Shown here piece after piece: positions 24,889 to 34,699 of a DNA stretch of 64,000 nucleotides. The DNA lies in the NCBI RefSeq assembly GCF_017255295.1, contig NZ_JAFKDE010000006.1, forward strand, positions 304,495-368,494, written 5' to 3'. Each line of letters starts with the position of its first letter. Positions within the stretch are counted from its first letter, which is position 1. A program made the position numbers and the translations under genes. The notes below the pieces were generated by a model. The model was not told the origin of the DNA, did no database searches, and was given only the letters and a program-made list of their open reading frames with translations. This DNA comes from Nitratireductor aquimarinus (GTDB lineage Bacteria; Pseudomonadota; Alphaproteobacteria; Rhizobiales; Rhizobiaceae).

Positions 24889-25977
24889 TCACGCCCGGAC
24901 GTAATTGGCCGCGTCGTGCTTCTTCATGACGTCTTCGAAGCGGCGGGCGAAGGCATCGTCGGCGAGCTTCTTGCGGCGCTGAATGTCGGCGGTGGTGACC
25001 ATGTTCTTTTCGTGCAGCTCAAGCAGATCGCCAATGTGGCGCTGCGCGGCGGCGCCGATGCCGGCCATGGTTTCCTCGGCCGTGTTGTCGACCTGCGACC
25101 CAAGCGTGTTGATGCGGTGAGCCACATCCTGCTGGGCGGCGGTCTTCAGCGAGTCTTCAAGCGCCTTGTAGAGAACGATGCGCTGCTCGGTGTCGATGGT
25201 CAGCTTGTTGATCAGCGTCGATTGGGCAGCGATCTGGTTGTTGAGCGAATCCACGAAGGTCTGGAACATGGACGTGTAGCGCTCAAGCGTCTGGCTCTCG
25301 GCGAGCAATTCCTGCTCTTTGGCCTGCGCCTCATTGTATTCGGTGGCAAGCTTCGAGCGTTCGCCCTCAAGCTCCGTACGATCCTTCTGGTTCGTGGAAG
25401 CGGCAATGCGGTTCTCGATGTCGAGCAGCATCGGGTTCAGCTCCTCGATGCGCTTCTGCGTCGTTTCCAGATTGGTCATCGTGGATTTGCGGCGCTCGAT
25501 CACCTGCCCAAGGCTTGTCTCGGACGTCTTGTAGCGGTCCTGAAGCACCTGCTTCTGGTCCTGAAGAATGCCGGTGATGGTGTCGGACTTGGCAAGCAGT
25601 TCCTGCAGATTGCCCGACAGCGACATGTTGCGCACGCGCTCGGTGCGCATGCGCTGCTTCTTCTGCTTGGAGAAGATGCCGATGAAGTTCTCCCAGCCGG
25701 TATAGCTCTTCATGCTTTCGAATTCGGAGCCGAACACATTGGTGGCGTCCTCGAGCCCGATGATCAGGTCGGCGATGTTCGCCTCCATCACCTTCTGCTG
25801 CGAAAGCACATCCTGAATGCGGGCGTTCTCGATGTCGAAATCGGCCTGGCCGATCTTTTCGTCGGTGCGCGCGAGCTTGTCGAGAACGGTTCCCGACTGC
25901 TCGATCCTGGAACGCATGTCATCCACCACCTCGCGGGTCTTGGCGATCTCGGTGTCGAAATTCTGCAAGGTGGCCAT
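24889..25977 (-). CDS. Coiled-coil protein (AAA+ cluster gene 1)
   Basis: A 362-residue, almost entirely helical protein with long heptad-like stretches (for example RKSTMTNLETTQKRIEEL and GERSKLATEYNEAQAKEQEL) and no membrane segment. Overall architecture recalls TelA-like proteins, long helical proteins linked to envelope stress, but I cannot claim homology. It heads the five-gene AAA+ cluster. Its extended structure makes it a plausible polymer-forming or scaffold partner that the ATPase remodels. Confidence 0.65.
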   Translation of the reverse strand: MATLQNFDTEIAKTREVVDDMRSRIEQSGTVLDKLARTDEKIGQADFDIENARIQDVLSQQKVMEANIADLIIGLEDATNVFGSEFESMKSYTGWENFIGIFSKQKKQRMRTERVRNMSLSGNLQELLAKSDTITGILQDQKQVLQDRYKTSETSLGQVIERRKSTMTNLETTQKRIEELNPMLLDIENRIAASTNQKDRTELEGERSKLATEYNEAQAKEQELLAESQTLERYTSMFQTFVDSLNNQIAAQSTLINKLTIDTEQRIVLYKALEDSLKTAAQQDVAHRINTLGSQVDNTAEETMAGIGAAAQRHIGDLLELHEKNMVTTADIQRRKKLADDAFARRFEDVMKKHDAANYVRA

Positions 25978-25997
25978 GCTGGTGCGCTCCGCAAATG

Positions 25998-26930
25998 TCA
26001 GGGTTGCGGAAATATATGTGTGTCGATTGACGATTGAAAGACGTTGCCGGCCTCAACACACAATTCCTCCAGCGCCGTGGCAGCCCCGCTCTGGCGTCTT
26101 TCCCTGTGGCGCAACAGGCTGAAATCACGCGCGCCGAGGTCGATATTGGCCAGTTTCAGCAGGCCGCGCTCCACCAGCGGCCCGGCAGCGGCCATGGAAA
26201 CGGCAGCCGCGCACCCGCCTTCGCGCACGGCCGAGAGAACCGCCTCATTGGAAGGAAAATCCATCACCAGATCGAGCGCAGCCGGGTCGATGCCCATCTC
26301 CACAAGCGTGCTTTCAAACGCCGTGCGCGTGCCAGATCCCTCCTCGCGCATGATCCACGCCGCCCCCGTCACGAGATCGGCAGGTTGCAGGGCGGCGCCC
26401 GACGCCCAGACATGGTCTGGCGCAACGACAATCGCCATCACGTCGCGGTCCACCCGCCGGACGGAAAGGGCCGGTTCGTCCACCCTGCCCTCCACCAGCC
26501 CGACCTCAGCCACCCCCTCCAGCATCGCATCGGCCACCATGCGCGTGTTGCCGACGGTCAGCTTCAGGGAAATGCCCGGATAGAGCTTGTGAAAGCGCAT
26601 CAGAACCGGCGGCAGCCAATAGCTCGCAACGGTCTGGCTGGCATGAACGTTGAGCGTGCCGCGGCGAAGCCCGCCAAGCTCGGACAGCATGGTTTCCGCC
26701 GAACGCACACGCGCAAGCGTCGCCTGCGCCTCTCCCAGAAACACCCTGCCGACACGGGTCAGCTCGATGCGGCGGCCAACCCGGTGAAAAAGCTCCACGC
26801 CGTAATAGCTTTCGAGCGCTTTGATGGAGGCGCTGACGGCGGAAGGCGTACGCCCCACGGCGGCGGCTGCCTGGGTCAGGTGCTCCCGCTCGGCGACGGC
26901 TACAAAGATCAGCAATTGTTCGAAGGTCAT
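25998..26930 (-). CDS. LysR-family regulator, YeiE-like
   Basis: A 310-residue LysR-type regulator: an N-terminal helix-turn-helix (about residues 1-60; LTQAAAAVGRTPSAVSASIKALE) and a periplasmic-binding-like effector domain from about 90 to 290. It is divergent from a YeiH-type membrane protein. The YeiE-YeiH arrangement is common in proteobacteria, and the regulator probably controls yeiH in response to a small molecule, perhaps sulfite. The 100-bp gap between them should contain the shared operator. Confidence 0.85.
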   Translation of the reverse strand: MTFEQLLIFVAVAEREHLTQAAAAVGRTPSAVSASIKALESYYGVELFHRVGRRIELTRVGRVFLGEAQATLARVRSAETMLSELGGLRRGTLNVHASQTVASYWLPPVLMRFHKLYPGISLKLTVGNTRMVADAMLEGVAEVGLVEGRVDEPALSVRRVDRDVMAIVVAPDHVWASGAALQPADLVTGAAWIMREEGSGTRTAFESTLVEMGIDPAALDLVMDFPSNEAVLSAVREGGCAAAVSMAAAGPLVERGLLKLANIDLGARDFSLLRHRERRQSGAATALEELCVEAGNVFQSSIDTHIFPQP

Positions 26931-27031
26931 GGCATCATTCGGTTTTCCCGAACGATATATGGCAAACTATTCGATAGAAGTCGATAAAGCGCCATGCGAC
27001 CAAGAATGCGTCATTGCATCAGGTCGCATTC

Positions 27032-28042
27032 ATGTCCGCACTTCGCCACCCACTCCGGCTTTTGCCGGGCCTTCTTCTCTCCGTGCTCGTCGCGGGGCTG
27101 GCGCTGGCGGCCGCATGGGCGGAACAGGCGTGGTTCGGCGAGGCGTGGCTTGAAGGGCTTGTGCTCGCCATCCTGTTCGGCGCGGCCATCAGTTCCCTTG
27201 CCCGATTAAGCCCCGCCTTCCGGCCCGGCATAGACTTCTGCGCCAAGGCGGTTCTGGAAGTGGCGATCGTTCTTCTCGGCGCATCGATCAGCATAAGCGC
27301 GCTGGGGGAAGCCGGTCTCGGACTGGTGGGCGGCATTGTGGGCGTGGTCGCGCTGTCGCTCCTTGCGGGCTATGCGATCAGCCGCGCGCTGGGCCTCTCA
27401 CCCGGACTTTCGACGCTCGTTGCCTGCGGCAATTCCATCTGCGGCAACTCGGCCATCGCCGCAGCCGCACCCGTGATCCGCGCCGAAGCCTCGGAAGTCG
27501 CGGCGTCCCTTTCCTTCACGGCATTCCTGAGCATTCTTGTCGTGCTGCTCCTGCCGGTCCTCTATGTCGCCATCGGCATGAGCCCGGTGCAGTCCGGCGT
27601 GTTTGCGGGCCTCACCGTCTATGCGGTGCCGCAGGTTCTGGCGGCAGCTGCGCCAGCCGGGGCCATCGGCATTCAGGTGGGAACACTGGTCAAGCTGGTG
27701 CGCGTGCTCATGCTCGGGCCGGTCATCTTTCTTCTCGGCCTTGCCCATGGCCGCAAGACCGGCGCGAAACTCACCTTCCTGCAAATGGTGCCGTGGTTCA
27801 TCATCGGCTTTCTGGCCATGATGGCGCTGCGCTCGGCTGAGCTCATCCCCGCCGCCGCACTTGCTCCCATGCACGAGGCATCCGGGCTTCTGACCGTGGT
27901 AGCCATGGCAGCGCTCGGCCTGACGGTGGATATTCGCAGCGTGATGAAAAGCGGCGGCCGGGTGATCGTCGCAGCGCTTCTGTCGCTCACCGTTCTGGGC
28001 ATTGTCAGCTATGCGCTGATCCGGTTTCTGGGCGTCGCCTGA
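27032..28042 (+). CDS. YeiH-family putative sulfate/sulfite exporter
   Basis: A 336-residue polytopic membrane protein of the UPF0324/YeiH family with about ten helices. It contains the family regions GAAISSLARLSPAFRPGIDFCAKAVLEV near residue 65 and CGNSICGNSAIAAAAPVIRA near 135. Members are annotated as sulfate exporters, though the substrate has been debated. The ATG at 27032 is preferred to one at 27014. It is divergent from the LysR regulator, its likely controller. Confidence 0.85.
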   Translation: MSALRHPLRLLPGLLLSVLVAGLALAAAWAEQAWFGEAWLEGLVLAILFGAAISSLARLSPAFRPGIDFCAKAVLEVAIVLLGASISISALGEAGLGLVGGIVGVVALSLLAGYAISRALGLSPGLSTLVACGNSICGNSAIAAAAPVIRAEASEVAASLSFTAFLSILVVLLLPVLYVAIGMSPVQSGVFAGLTVYAVPQVLAAAAPAGAIGIQVGTLVKLVRVLMLGPVIFLLGLAHGRKTGAKLTFLQMVPWFIIGFLAMMALRSAELIPAAALAPMHEASGLLTVVAMAALGLTVDIRSVMKSGGRVIVAALLSLTVLGIVSYALIRFLGVA

Positions 28043-28051
28043 CGGGGCGCT

Positions 28052-28672
28052 CTACCCGGCGGCGCTGCCGGCAAAGCCCACGAGATCTTCCGCCTTCCAG
28101 CGGCCCATCTCTTCTTCCCAGTGCTTTCTGCAAAGCGAGACATAGACATCCTTGCCGATGGCGACCTGTGCGCCCTTCCTGGCAACCTTGCCGTCCGGCC
28201 CCAGCCGCACCACCATGGTGGCCTTGCGGCCACAGCGGCAGATCGTGCGCACCTCGCGCAATTCATCCGCCAGCGCCAGAAGCGCCTGCGATCCGGTGAA
28301 GAGATTGCCCTGGAAATCGGTCCTCAGCCCGTAGCACATGACCGGGATGCCCAGCCTGTCGGCGACGCGGGCAAGCTGCCAGACCTGCTCTTCCTGAAGG
28401 AACTGCGCTTCATCGACAAAGACGCAGTGAACATTCGTGTGGCCGTGATGCTCTGCAACGCGGGCGTAGAGATCGTCTCCGTCGCGGAACATCTCGGCAT
28501 CGCTTTCAAGCCCGATGCGTGAAGAGATATAGCCGCCGTCTTCCTTGCGATAATGACCGGCCACAAACAACATCGCGCTCATGCCGCGCTCACGATAATT
28601 GTAGGACGCCTGCAAGAGCATGGTCGACTTGCCGGCGTTCATCGTCGCATAGTGAAAATAGAGCTTTGCCAT
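28052..28672 (-). CDS. tdk: Thymidine kinase (type II)
   Basis: A 206-residue thymidine kinase of the tetrameric zinc type, phosphorylating thymidine in the salvage pathway. The P-loop TMNAGKST is at residues 10-17, the Walker B segment is CVFVDEAQFL, and the zinc cysteines are in CRCGRKA and the late LCRKHW. The ATG at 28672 is preferred to the more upstream one at 28708 because MAKLYF begins directly before the P-loop. It is convergent with yeiH, 9 bp away, and divergent from choX. Confidence 0.92.
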   Translation of the reverse strand: MAKLYFHYATMNAGKSTMLLQASYNYRERGMSAMLFVAGHYRKEDGGYISSRIGLESDAEMFRDGDDLYARVAEHHGHTNVHCVFVDEAQFLQEEQVWQLARVADRLGIPVMCYGLRTDFQGNLFTGSQALLALADELREVRTICRCGRKATMVVRLGPDGKVARKGAQVAIGKDVYVSLCRKHWEEEMGRWKAEDLVGFAGSAAG

Positions 28673-28900
28673 CGCGCTGCCTGTATCTTTCGCGCTCTTA
28701 AACACCACCAGCGCTCTTTAGAAAACGCCGCATTGTTTTTCTTCCACCGGAATACCGTCGCCAACGGCACGTTGCATGGCGCAAACAGACACTCGTTTGC
28801 ACTTGCAGCGCCCCCGAATTGGTGGTTGCCTTTGAATAAATTGGCAAAGCCGGTTAAGACCCGCCCTTTGCCGGACAACAATCATAAAAGGAGAGCTGTC

Positions 28901-29848
28901 ATGTTACCCAGCCGAAAGAAGACACTGGTACTCGGGCTCGCCGCAAGCCTGTTCTCGGGCGCAGCGTTCGCCGCAGAAGCCGGTTCCTGCAAGGCCATCA
29001 CATTCTCCGACGTCGGCTGGACCGACATCACCGCAACCACCGCAACCGCGTCCGTGGTGCTGGAAGGCCTCGGCTATGAGCCCGAAACCCAGGTGCTTTC
29101 GGTGCCGGTGACCTATGCCTCGCTGAAGAACAACGACGTCGATGTGTTCCTCGGCAACTGGATGCCGACCATGGAAGCCGATATCGCGCCCTACCGCGAA
29201 GACGGCACGGTGGAAACGCTGGTCACCAATCTGGAAGGCGCGAAATACACGCTGGCCGTTCCGAAATACACCTATGATGCGGGCCTCAAGAGCTTCGCCG
29301 ACATCGCCAAGTTCGCAGACGAACTGGATGGCGAGATCTACGGCATCGAGCCCGGCAATGACGGCAACCGCCTGATCCTCGACATGATCGAGAACGACAC
29401 GTTCGGCCTGAAGGATTTCGAGCTCGTGGAAAGCTCCGAAGCCGGCATGCTCTCGCAGGTTCGCCGCGCCGTCGGCTCCAAGAAGCCCATCGTCTTCCTC
29501 GGCTGGGAACCGCACCCGATGAACGCCAATGTCGACATGACCTATCTTGAAGGCGGCGACGACGTGTTTGGCCCAAATTACGGTGGCGCAACCGTGCACA
29601 CCAACACCCGCGCCGGCCTTTCCGAAGAGTGCCCGAACCTCGGCAAGCTTCTGAAGAACATGGTCTTCTCGCTCCAGATGGAGAACGAGATCATGGGCAA
29701 GATTCTCGATGACAATCAGGAGCCGCAGAAGGCCGCCGCAGAATGGCTGAAAGCCAATCCGGACGCGCTCGGCCCGTGGCTTGAGGGTGTGACCACCTTC
29801 AGCGGAGAGGCCGGTCTCGACGCCGTTAAGGCGCATCTGGACATGTAG
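28901..29848 (+). CDS. choX: Choline/betaine ABC transporter substrate-binding protein
   Basis: A 315-residue periplasmic binding protein of the ProX/OpuAC-type family: a cleavable signal peptide ends near residue 24 (SGAAFA), then the domain starting KAITFSDVGWTDITATTATA. The order with a permease and ATPase matches rhizobial choXWV, where this protein captures choline for uptake and osmoprotection. A strong AAAGGAG is 6 nt upstream of the ATG at 28901. The 230 bp upstream hold the promoter; no clear operator was seen. Confidence 0.9.
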   Translation: MLPSRKKTLVLGLAASLFSGAAFAAEAGSCKAITFSDVGWTDITATTATASVVLEGLGYEPETQVLSVPVTYASLKNNDVDVFLGNWMPTMEADIAPYREDGTVETLVTNLEGAKYTLAVPKYTYDAGLKSFADIAKFADELDGEIYGIEPGNDGNRLILDMIENDTFGLKDFELVESSEAGMLSQVRRAVGSKKPIVFLGWEPHPMNANVDMTYLEGGDDVFGPNYGGATVHTNTRAGLSEECPNLGKLLKNMVFSLQMENEIMGKILDDNQEPQKAAAEWLKANPDALGPWLEGVTTFSGEAGLDAVKAHLDM

Positions 29849-29994
29849 TCCGACAGCCGGCGCGCAGGCCCGCATGAGTGCAGCTTCGCGCCGGCTTCTC
29901 CTCCTTCCCGACCGGGAACGGAGACTGCCGGTTCTTCACCCGGCACCTGCACACGCAAGAAGAAGAAATCCGCAGAAAGGAACTCCCCGGGCTC

Positions 29995-30849
29995 ATGGAC
30001 CCTGTTTCAGAATGGATCGCAGACTGGAAAATTCCCATCGGCCGGTGGGGCCGTGACTTTTTCGATTTCCTGACCACCAATTTTGCCTGGCTGTTCGACA
30101 CCCTTGCAGAGGTGCTGGCCGACATCCTCGACGGCATGGTCGACCTCCTGCTCGCCATCCCGCCCATCGGGCTGGTGCTGGCCATAGCCGCCCTTGCCTA
30201 CGGTCTTCAGCGCTCGTGGAAGCTCGCGCTTGCCGTGGCGCTCGGTCTTGCCTTCATCATCAATCAGGGGCTCTGGGAAGAAACGGTCGAAACACTGGTG
30301 CTCGTCGTGGCCGCTGCCGCCGTGTCCATGGCCATCGGCGTGCCGGTCGGCATCTGGGCCGCGCACAATGCGCGCGTCTACCAGTTCCTGCGTCCGGTCC
30401 TCGACCTGATGCAGACGCTGCCAACCTTCGTCTACCTGATCCCGGTGCTCATCCTGTTTGGCCTCGGCGCGGCCCCCGGTCTCATCGTGACCGTCATTTT
30501 CGCATCGCCCGCACCGATCCGCCTCACCTATCTGGGCATCACCTCCGTTCCACAGCCCATGCTCGAAGCGGGCCAGGCCTTTGGCGCAACCAAGCGCCAG
30601 CTTCTGTGGAAGGTGGAGCTGCCGGCTGCCCTGCCCTCCATCATGGCGGGGCTGACGCAGTGCATCATGCTGTCGCTATCCATGGTGGTGATTGCCGCCC
30701 TGATCGGCGCTGACGGCCTCGGCAAGCCGGTGGTGCGCGCGCTCAACTCGGTCAACATTCCGCTCGGCCTTGAAGCCGGTCTCGCCATCGTCGTGCTGGC
30801 GATCATTCTCGACCGCATCGCGCGGATCGAACGCAGGAGCGACAAATGA
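29995..30849 (+). CDS. choW: Choline ABC transporter permease
   Basis: A 284-residue permease of the ProW type with about six membrane helices. The EAA-like loop for ATPase contact is PMLEAGQAFGATKRQLLWKVELPAALPSIM. An N-terminal 60 residues precede the first helix. The ATG at 29995 is chosen because MDPVSEWIADWKIPIG is the usual start and AAAGGA lies upstream. It overlaps choV by ATGA. Confidence 0.9.
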   Translation: MDPVSEWIADWKIPIGRWGRDFFDFLTTNFAWLFDTLAEVLADILDGMVDLLLAIPPIGLVLAIAALAYGLQRSWKLALAVALGLAFIINQGLWEETVETLVLVVAAAAVSMAIGVPVGIWAAHNARVYQFLRPVLDLMQTLPTFVYLIPVLILFGLGAAPGLIVTVIFASPAPIRLTYLGITSVPQPMLEAGQAFGATKRQLLWKVELPAALPSIMAGLTQCIMLSLSMVVIAALIGADGLGKPVVRALNSVNIPLGLEAGLAIVVLAIILDRIARIERRSDK

Positions 30850-32033
30850 GCGTGGCCGTCGAATTCCAGAATGTCGACATCCTGTTCGGCACCGACAAAC
30901 AGAAGGCCGACGCCCTGCCGCTGGTGGATGCGGGCAGGAACCGTGAGGAAATCCTTGCCGAAACGGGCGCGGTGCTTGGCTGCGCGGGCTGTGACCTCAC
31001 CGTGGAGCGCGGCGAGATCTCCGTTCTCATGGGGCTTTCGGGCTCCGGCAAATCCACGCTTCTGCGCGCGGTCAACCGGCTGAACACGGTGGCGCGCGGC
31101 AATGTCATCGTGCATGACGGCGAGTGGCAGGCCGATGTGGTCAACTGCTCGCAGGCCGAACTGCGCAAGATCCGCCGCGAATGCGTGGCGATGGTCTTTC
31201 AGCAATTCGCACTCCTGCCGTGGCGCACGGTGGCGGAGAATGTCGGCTTCGGCCTTGAGCTTGCCGGCGTGCCCGCCGCCGAACGCAAGGAGCGCGTCAT
31301 GGCGCAGCTCGAACTGGTTCACCTGACCGAATGGGCCGACAAATATGCCCATGAGCTTTCGGGCGGCATGCAGCAGCGCGTGGGCCTTGCCCGCGCCTTC
31401 GCGACGGAAGCGCCCATCCTGCTGATGGATGAGCCGTTCTCCGCACTCGATCCGCTGATCCGCACCAAGCTTCAGGATGAGCTGATCGAACTGCAGGAAC
31501 GGCTCAAGAAGACCATTCTGTTCGTGAGCCACGACCTTGAGGAAGCGCTGAAGATCGGCAACCGCATCTCCATCATGGAAGGCGGCAGGATCGTCCAGAC
31601 CGGCGCGCCGGAAGACATCATTCTGGCCCCGGAGAACGATTATGTGCGCGAGTTCATCTCCAATGTGAACCCGCTCTCGGTGCTGACCGCTTGGAACGTG
31701 ATGCGCGATGTGCGCGATCTGGAGCCTGCCGGCGAAGGCTGGCTCTGGCTCGACCGCCGCCGCACCACCCGCTTCAAGTTCGATGAAAACATGCTGGTCA
31801 TCGATGCCGAGCGCAACAAGAAGCCGGCCATCTGGGTTTCCTGCGACAATATCGAGGATCTGCCGGAAGACAGGCCAAAGGTCTTCTGGGCGACGGCCGG
31901 CACATCACTGAAAACAGTGATGCGCGCCATGCAGCAGTCGCAGACTGCGCCCGTAGCGCTGTTCGACGATGCCTCCCGCTTCGTCGGCGCCATCGGCATC
32001 CGCGACGTTCTGGGCTCCATCATCCGGCGCTGA
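30846..32033 (+). CDS. choV: Choline ABC transporter ATP-binding protein
   Basis: A 395-residue ProV/OpuAA-type ATPase. It has Walker A GLSGSGKSTL near residue 61, the ABC signature LSGGMQQRVGLARA near 176 and Walker B ILLMDEPFSALDPL, followed by a C-terminal CBS-like region from about 270. CBS domains in this family regulate transport in response to ionic strength. Translation is coupled to choW. No terminator is visible directly after it; a dispersed repeat follows at 32132. Confidence 0.93.
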   Translation: MSVAVEFQNVDILFGTDKQKADALPLVDAGRNREEILAETGAVLGCAGCDLTVERGEISVLMGLSGSGKSTLLRAVNRLNTVARGNVIVHDGEWQADVVNCSQAELRKIRRECVAMVFQQFALLPWRTVAENVGFGLELAGVPAAERKERVMAQLELVHLTEWADKYAHELSGGMQQRVGLARAFATEAPILLMDEPFSALDPLIRTKLQDELIELQERLKKTILFVSHDLEEALKIGNRISIMEGGRIVQTGAPEDIILAPENDYVREFISNVNPLSVLTAWNVMRDVRDLEPAGEGWLWLDRRRTTRFKFDENMLVIDAERNKKPAIWVSCDNIEDLPEDRPKVFWATAGTSLKTVMRAMQQSQTAPVALFDDASRFVGAIGIRDVLGSIIRR

Positions 32034-32131
32034 TGCAGCTTGAAACGCCTCGCCCGAATGAAGGGCGGGGCGTTTGATCCCGGACGAACGAACCGAAACC
32101 AGTTCGCCGTTTCCAGCGCCCGTGAACCGGT

Positions 32132-32236
32132 CTAGATCGCCGTGCGTCCATCCGGACGCACAAAGGACGATCTAACCTATTGATGGAGCATCGGAATAAC
32201 CCGAAAACCGGTTTCCACTTTTCGGTCCGATGCTCT
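32132..32236. repeat. Dispersed ~105-bp palindromic repeat, full copy
   Basis: A compound element: a GCGTCC/GGACGC arm pair and ACAAAGGAC, then a longer part with nested inverted arms (AGCATCGG and CCGATGCT outside, CCCGAAAA and CTTTTCGG inside). It is about 80 percent identical by eye to 37041-37143. It sits between choV and the SDR gene. Confidence 0.8.
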
Positions 32237-32270
32237 ACTCTGCCTCCCCAAATCAAAGGGAGGTCTTTTC

Positions 32271-33032
32271 ATGAATCCATCCGGCGTTGTTGCACTCGTT
32301 TCGGGCGGCGGCTCGGGACTTGGCGAAGCCACCGCACGCGCGCTTGCCGCCAGGGGGGCCAGGGTGGCCATCGCCGATATCGGCATGGAGCGGGCGGAAG
32401 ACGTTGCCGCCGACCTTCAGGGCATCGCCGTCAAATGTGACGTGAGGAGCGAGGAGGACGTTCAGGAAGCGCTCCGCACCGCGACCGAAAAGCTCGGGGC
32501 TCCACGCATCCTCGTCAATTGCGCCGGCATCGCCATTGCGATGAAGACCGTCGGCAAGGATGGTCCGCACCCGCTCGACCTCTACCGCCGGGTGATCGAA
32601 ATCAACCTTCTCGGCACGTTCAACATGATCCGGCTGTTTGCCGCACAGGCGCAGGAGCTGGAACCGCTCGACGGTGGCGAGCGCGGCGTGATCGTCAACA
32701 CGGCCTCGGTCGCCGCCTTTGACGGGCAGGTCGGCCAGGTTGCCTATTCCGCCTCCAAGGGCGGCGTGGTGGGCATGACGCTGCCGATCGCGCGTGATCT
32801 GTCGCGCTCGGGCATTCGCGTCTGCACCATTGCGCCGGGCATCTTCAAGACGCCGATGATGGCCGGGCTGCCGGAAGACGCACAGGCCTCGCTTGGCCAG
32901 CAGGTGCCCTTCCCGCCGCGTCTTGGCGAACCGTCGGAATATGCGGCGCTCGCCTGCCACATCGTGGAAAACCAGATGCTGAATGGCGAGACGATCCGGC
33001 TCGATGGCGCAATCCGCATGGCGCCGCGATAG
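32271..33032 (+). CDS. Short-chain dehydrogenase, 3-hydroxyacyl-CoA dehydrogenase type-2-like
   Basis: A 253-residue classical SDR. The NAD motif is [13 protein letters not shown] near residue 10, the active-site serine lies in [16 protein letters not shown], and the catalytic YSASK follows. The C-terminal [15 protein letters not shown] and [15 protein letters not shown] match the HSD10-like group, which oxidises 3-hydroxyacyl-CoAs and some steroids. It is monocistronic here; GGGAGG precedes the ATG by about 8 nt. Its pathway is not clear. Confidence 0.85.
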   Translation: MNPSGVVALVSGGGSGLGEATARALAARGARVAIADIGMERAEDVAADLQGIAVKCDVRSEEDVQEALRTATEKLGAPRILVNCAGIAIAMKTVGKDGPHPLDLYRRVIEINLLGTFNMIRLFAAQAQELEPLDGGERGVIVNTASVAAFDGQVGQVAYSASKGGVVGMTLPIARDLSRSGIRVCTIAPGIFKTPMMAGLPEDAQASLGQQVPFPPRLGEPSEYAALACHIVENQMLNGETIRLDGAIRMAPR

Positions 33033-33114
33033 GCAGGTCCGGATATCCCCGCCGGGGACTTGAAGCCGCCTATTTCTTGAGCGAAAGAAGCATATTAAAA
33101 CAGACGAGGCGGCA

Positions 33115-33885
33115 ATGAGCGACGAAAAGATAAAAGACGTTATCCTTGAAACAGACGCAGACGCGATCCGCCTCGGGCGCACGCTGTTAAGGGTGTCGCG
33201 TTACGGCGCGCTCGCCACGGTCGATCCGGAAGACGGCGCTCCGTTTGCAACGCGCGTCGCCACCGCCACCGATCTTGATGGCGCGCCGCTCATTCTCGTC
33301 TCCGGCCTCTCCGCCCATACAAGGGGGCTTGAAGCCGATCCGCGCTGCTCGCTGCTGATCGGCGAGCCCGGCAAGGGCGATCCCCTTGCCCATCCGCGCC
33401 TCACCGTAAAGGCCACGGCGCACAGGCTGGAGCGCGACAGCGACGCCCACGCGCTTGCCAAGCGCCGCTATCTGGCGCGCCATCCCAAGGCGAAACTCTA
33501 TGTCGATTTCCCCGACTTCGCGATCTATCGGCTGGAGCCTGAAACCGCGCTCCTCAATGGCGGCTTTGCCCGCGCCTACAGGCTCACCCGAAGCGACCTT
33601 CTGAGCGACAGCCCGGCCCTTGCGGGACTGGCCGCGGCCGAGGCTGGCGCGATCGCGCATATGAACAGCGACCATGCCGATGCGGTGGAGAACTATGCCC
33701 GGCATTTCGGCCGCGCGCAGGCCGGAAAATGGCAGCTCACCGGCATCGACCCCGACGGCGTGGACCTGGCGCTTGGCGACGATACGCGCCGCGTGTTTTT
33801 CGCAGAACCGTTGAGCGACGCCGCACAGATGCGCCCCGCCCTCGTTGAGATGGCCAGGGAAGCGCGCGCCGCGCTGGCCGCATGA
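33115..33885 (+). CDS. HugZ-like pyridoxamine-5'-phosphate oxidase family protein
   Basis: A 256-residue two-domain protein. The N-terminal split beta-barrel (RYGALATVDPEDGAPFATRV, then RCSLLIGEPGKGDPLAHPR) belongs to the flavin-binding PNPOx group, and the C-terminal DUF2470 begins AIAHMNSDHADAVENYA. This arrangement is found in HugZ-type haem oxygenases and their relatives, so it may degrade haem, although several family members have no known reaction. It overlaps the RNA methyltransferase by ATGA. Confidence 0.8.
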   Translation: MSDEKIKDVILETDADAIRLGRTLLRVSRYGALATVDPEDGAPFATRVATATDLDGAPLILVSGLSAHTRGLEADPRCSLLIGEPGKGDPLAHPRLTVKATAHRLERDSDAHALAKRRYLARHPKAKLYVDFPDFAIYRLEPETALLNGGFARAYRLTRSDLLSDSPALAGLAAAEAGAIAHMNSDHADAVENYARHFGRAQAGKWQLTGIDPDGVDLALGDDTRRVFFAEPLSDAAQMRPALVEMAREARAALAA

Positions 33886-34682
33886 AACGCACGCTGATCC
33901 GCATCGAAGAGGCTGACGATCCGCGCATTGCGGCCTATCGGGATATTCGCGAGCGCGATCTGGTGGGCCGGCAGGGCCGCTTCGTGGCCGAAGGCCGCGT
34001 GGTGCTGAACGTACTCTTCTCCACCAGCCGCTTTTCGGCAGAAAGCGTCTTTTTGCGGGAAAACCGGGTCGACGGCCTCGCCGATCTGATCGAACACATC
34101 CCGGAAGACGTGCCCGTCTATGTGGCCAGCGGCGCGGTGATGGACCAGATTGCCGGATTTGAAATCCATCGCGGGATTCTGGCCATTGGCAGAAAACCGG
34201 GGACGACCGGCAACGAGCTGCTCGACACACTGCCGGCGCAGGCGCTGGTCGTGGCGCTCTCCGGTATCTCCAATCATGACAATATGGGCTCGATCTTCCG
34301 CAACGCGGCGTCATTTGGCGCAGCCGCAATCCTGTTGACCGACGATTGCTGCGACCCGCTCTATCGCAAGGCCATCCGGGTTTCGGTCGGTGCAACGCTC
34401 AAAGTGCCGTTCGCGCGGATCAGCAATCCCGACGCCCTTGCCGGAGCACTGGAGAGCCGTGGCTTCTCCATTCTTGCGCTCAGCCCGCGTGGCGGGATCG
34501 ACATTGCCGATGTGGAGCGCACACCGCGACACGCGCTGCTTCTGGGCAGCGAGGGGCACGGGCTTTCACAGGATGTGATGGACCGGCTGCCGACTGCACG
34601 GATTTCCATGGCGGATGATTTCGACAGCCTCAATGTGGCTGCGGCGTCGGCCATCGCGCTTCATCGGCTCTGGCGCGGCTGA
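33882..34682 (+). CDS. SpoU/TrmH-family RNA methyltransferase
   Basis: A 266-residue SPOUT-class methyltransferase. Motif 1 is LSGISNHDNMGSIFRNAASFG, motif 2 LLLGSEGHGLS and motif 3 DSLNVAAASAIALHRL, forming the trefoil-knot SAM site. The first 100 residues form the usual L30-like RNA-binding part. The target (2'-O-methylation in rRNA or tRNA) is unknown. It is coupled to the HugZ-like gene by a 4-bp overlap. Confidence 0.9.
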   Translation: MKRTLIRIEEADDPRIAAYRDIRERDLVGRQGRFVAEGRVVLNVLFSTSRFSAESVFLRENRVDGLADLIEHIPEDVPVYVASGAVMDQIAGFEIHRGILAIGRKPGTTGNELLDTLPAQALVVALSGISNHDNMGSIFRNAASFGAAAILLTDDCCDPLYRKAIRVSVGATLKVPFARISNPDALAGALESRGFSILALSPRGGIDIADVERTPRHALLLGSEGHGLSQDVMDRLPTARISMADDFDSLNVAAASAIALHRLWRG

Positions 34683-34699
34683 ACGCGGCGTTTGGCGAT

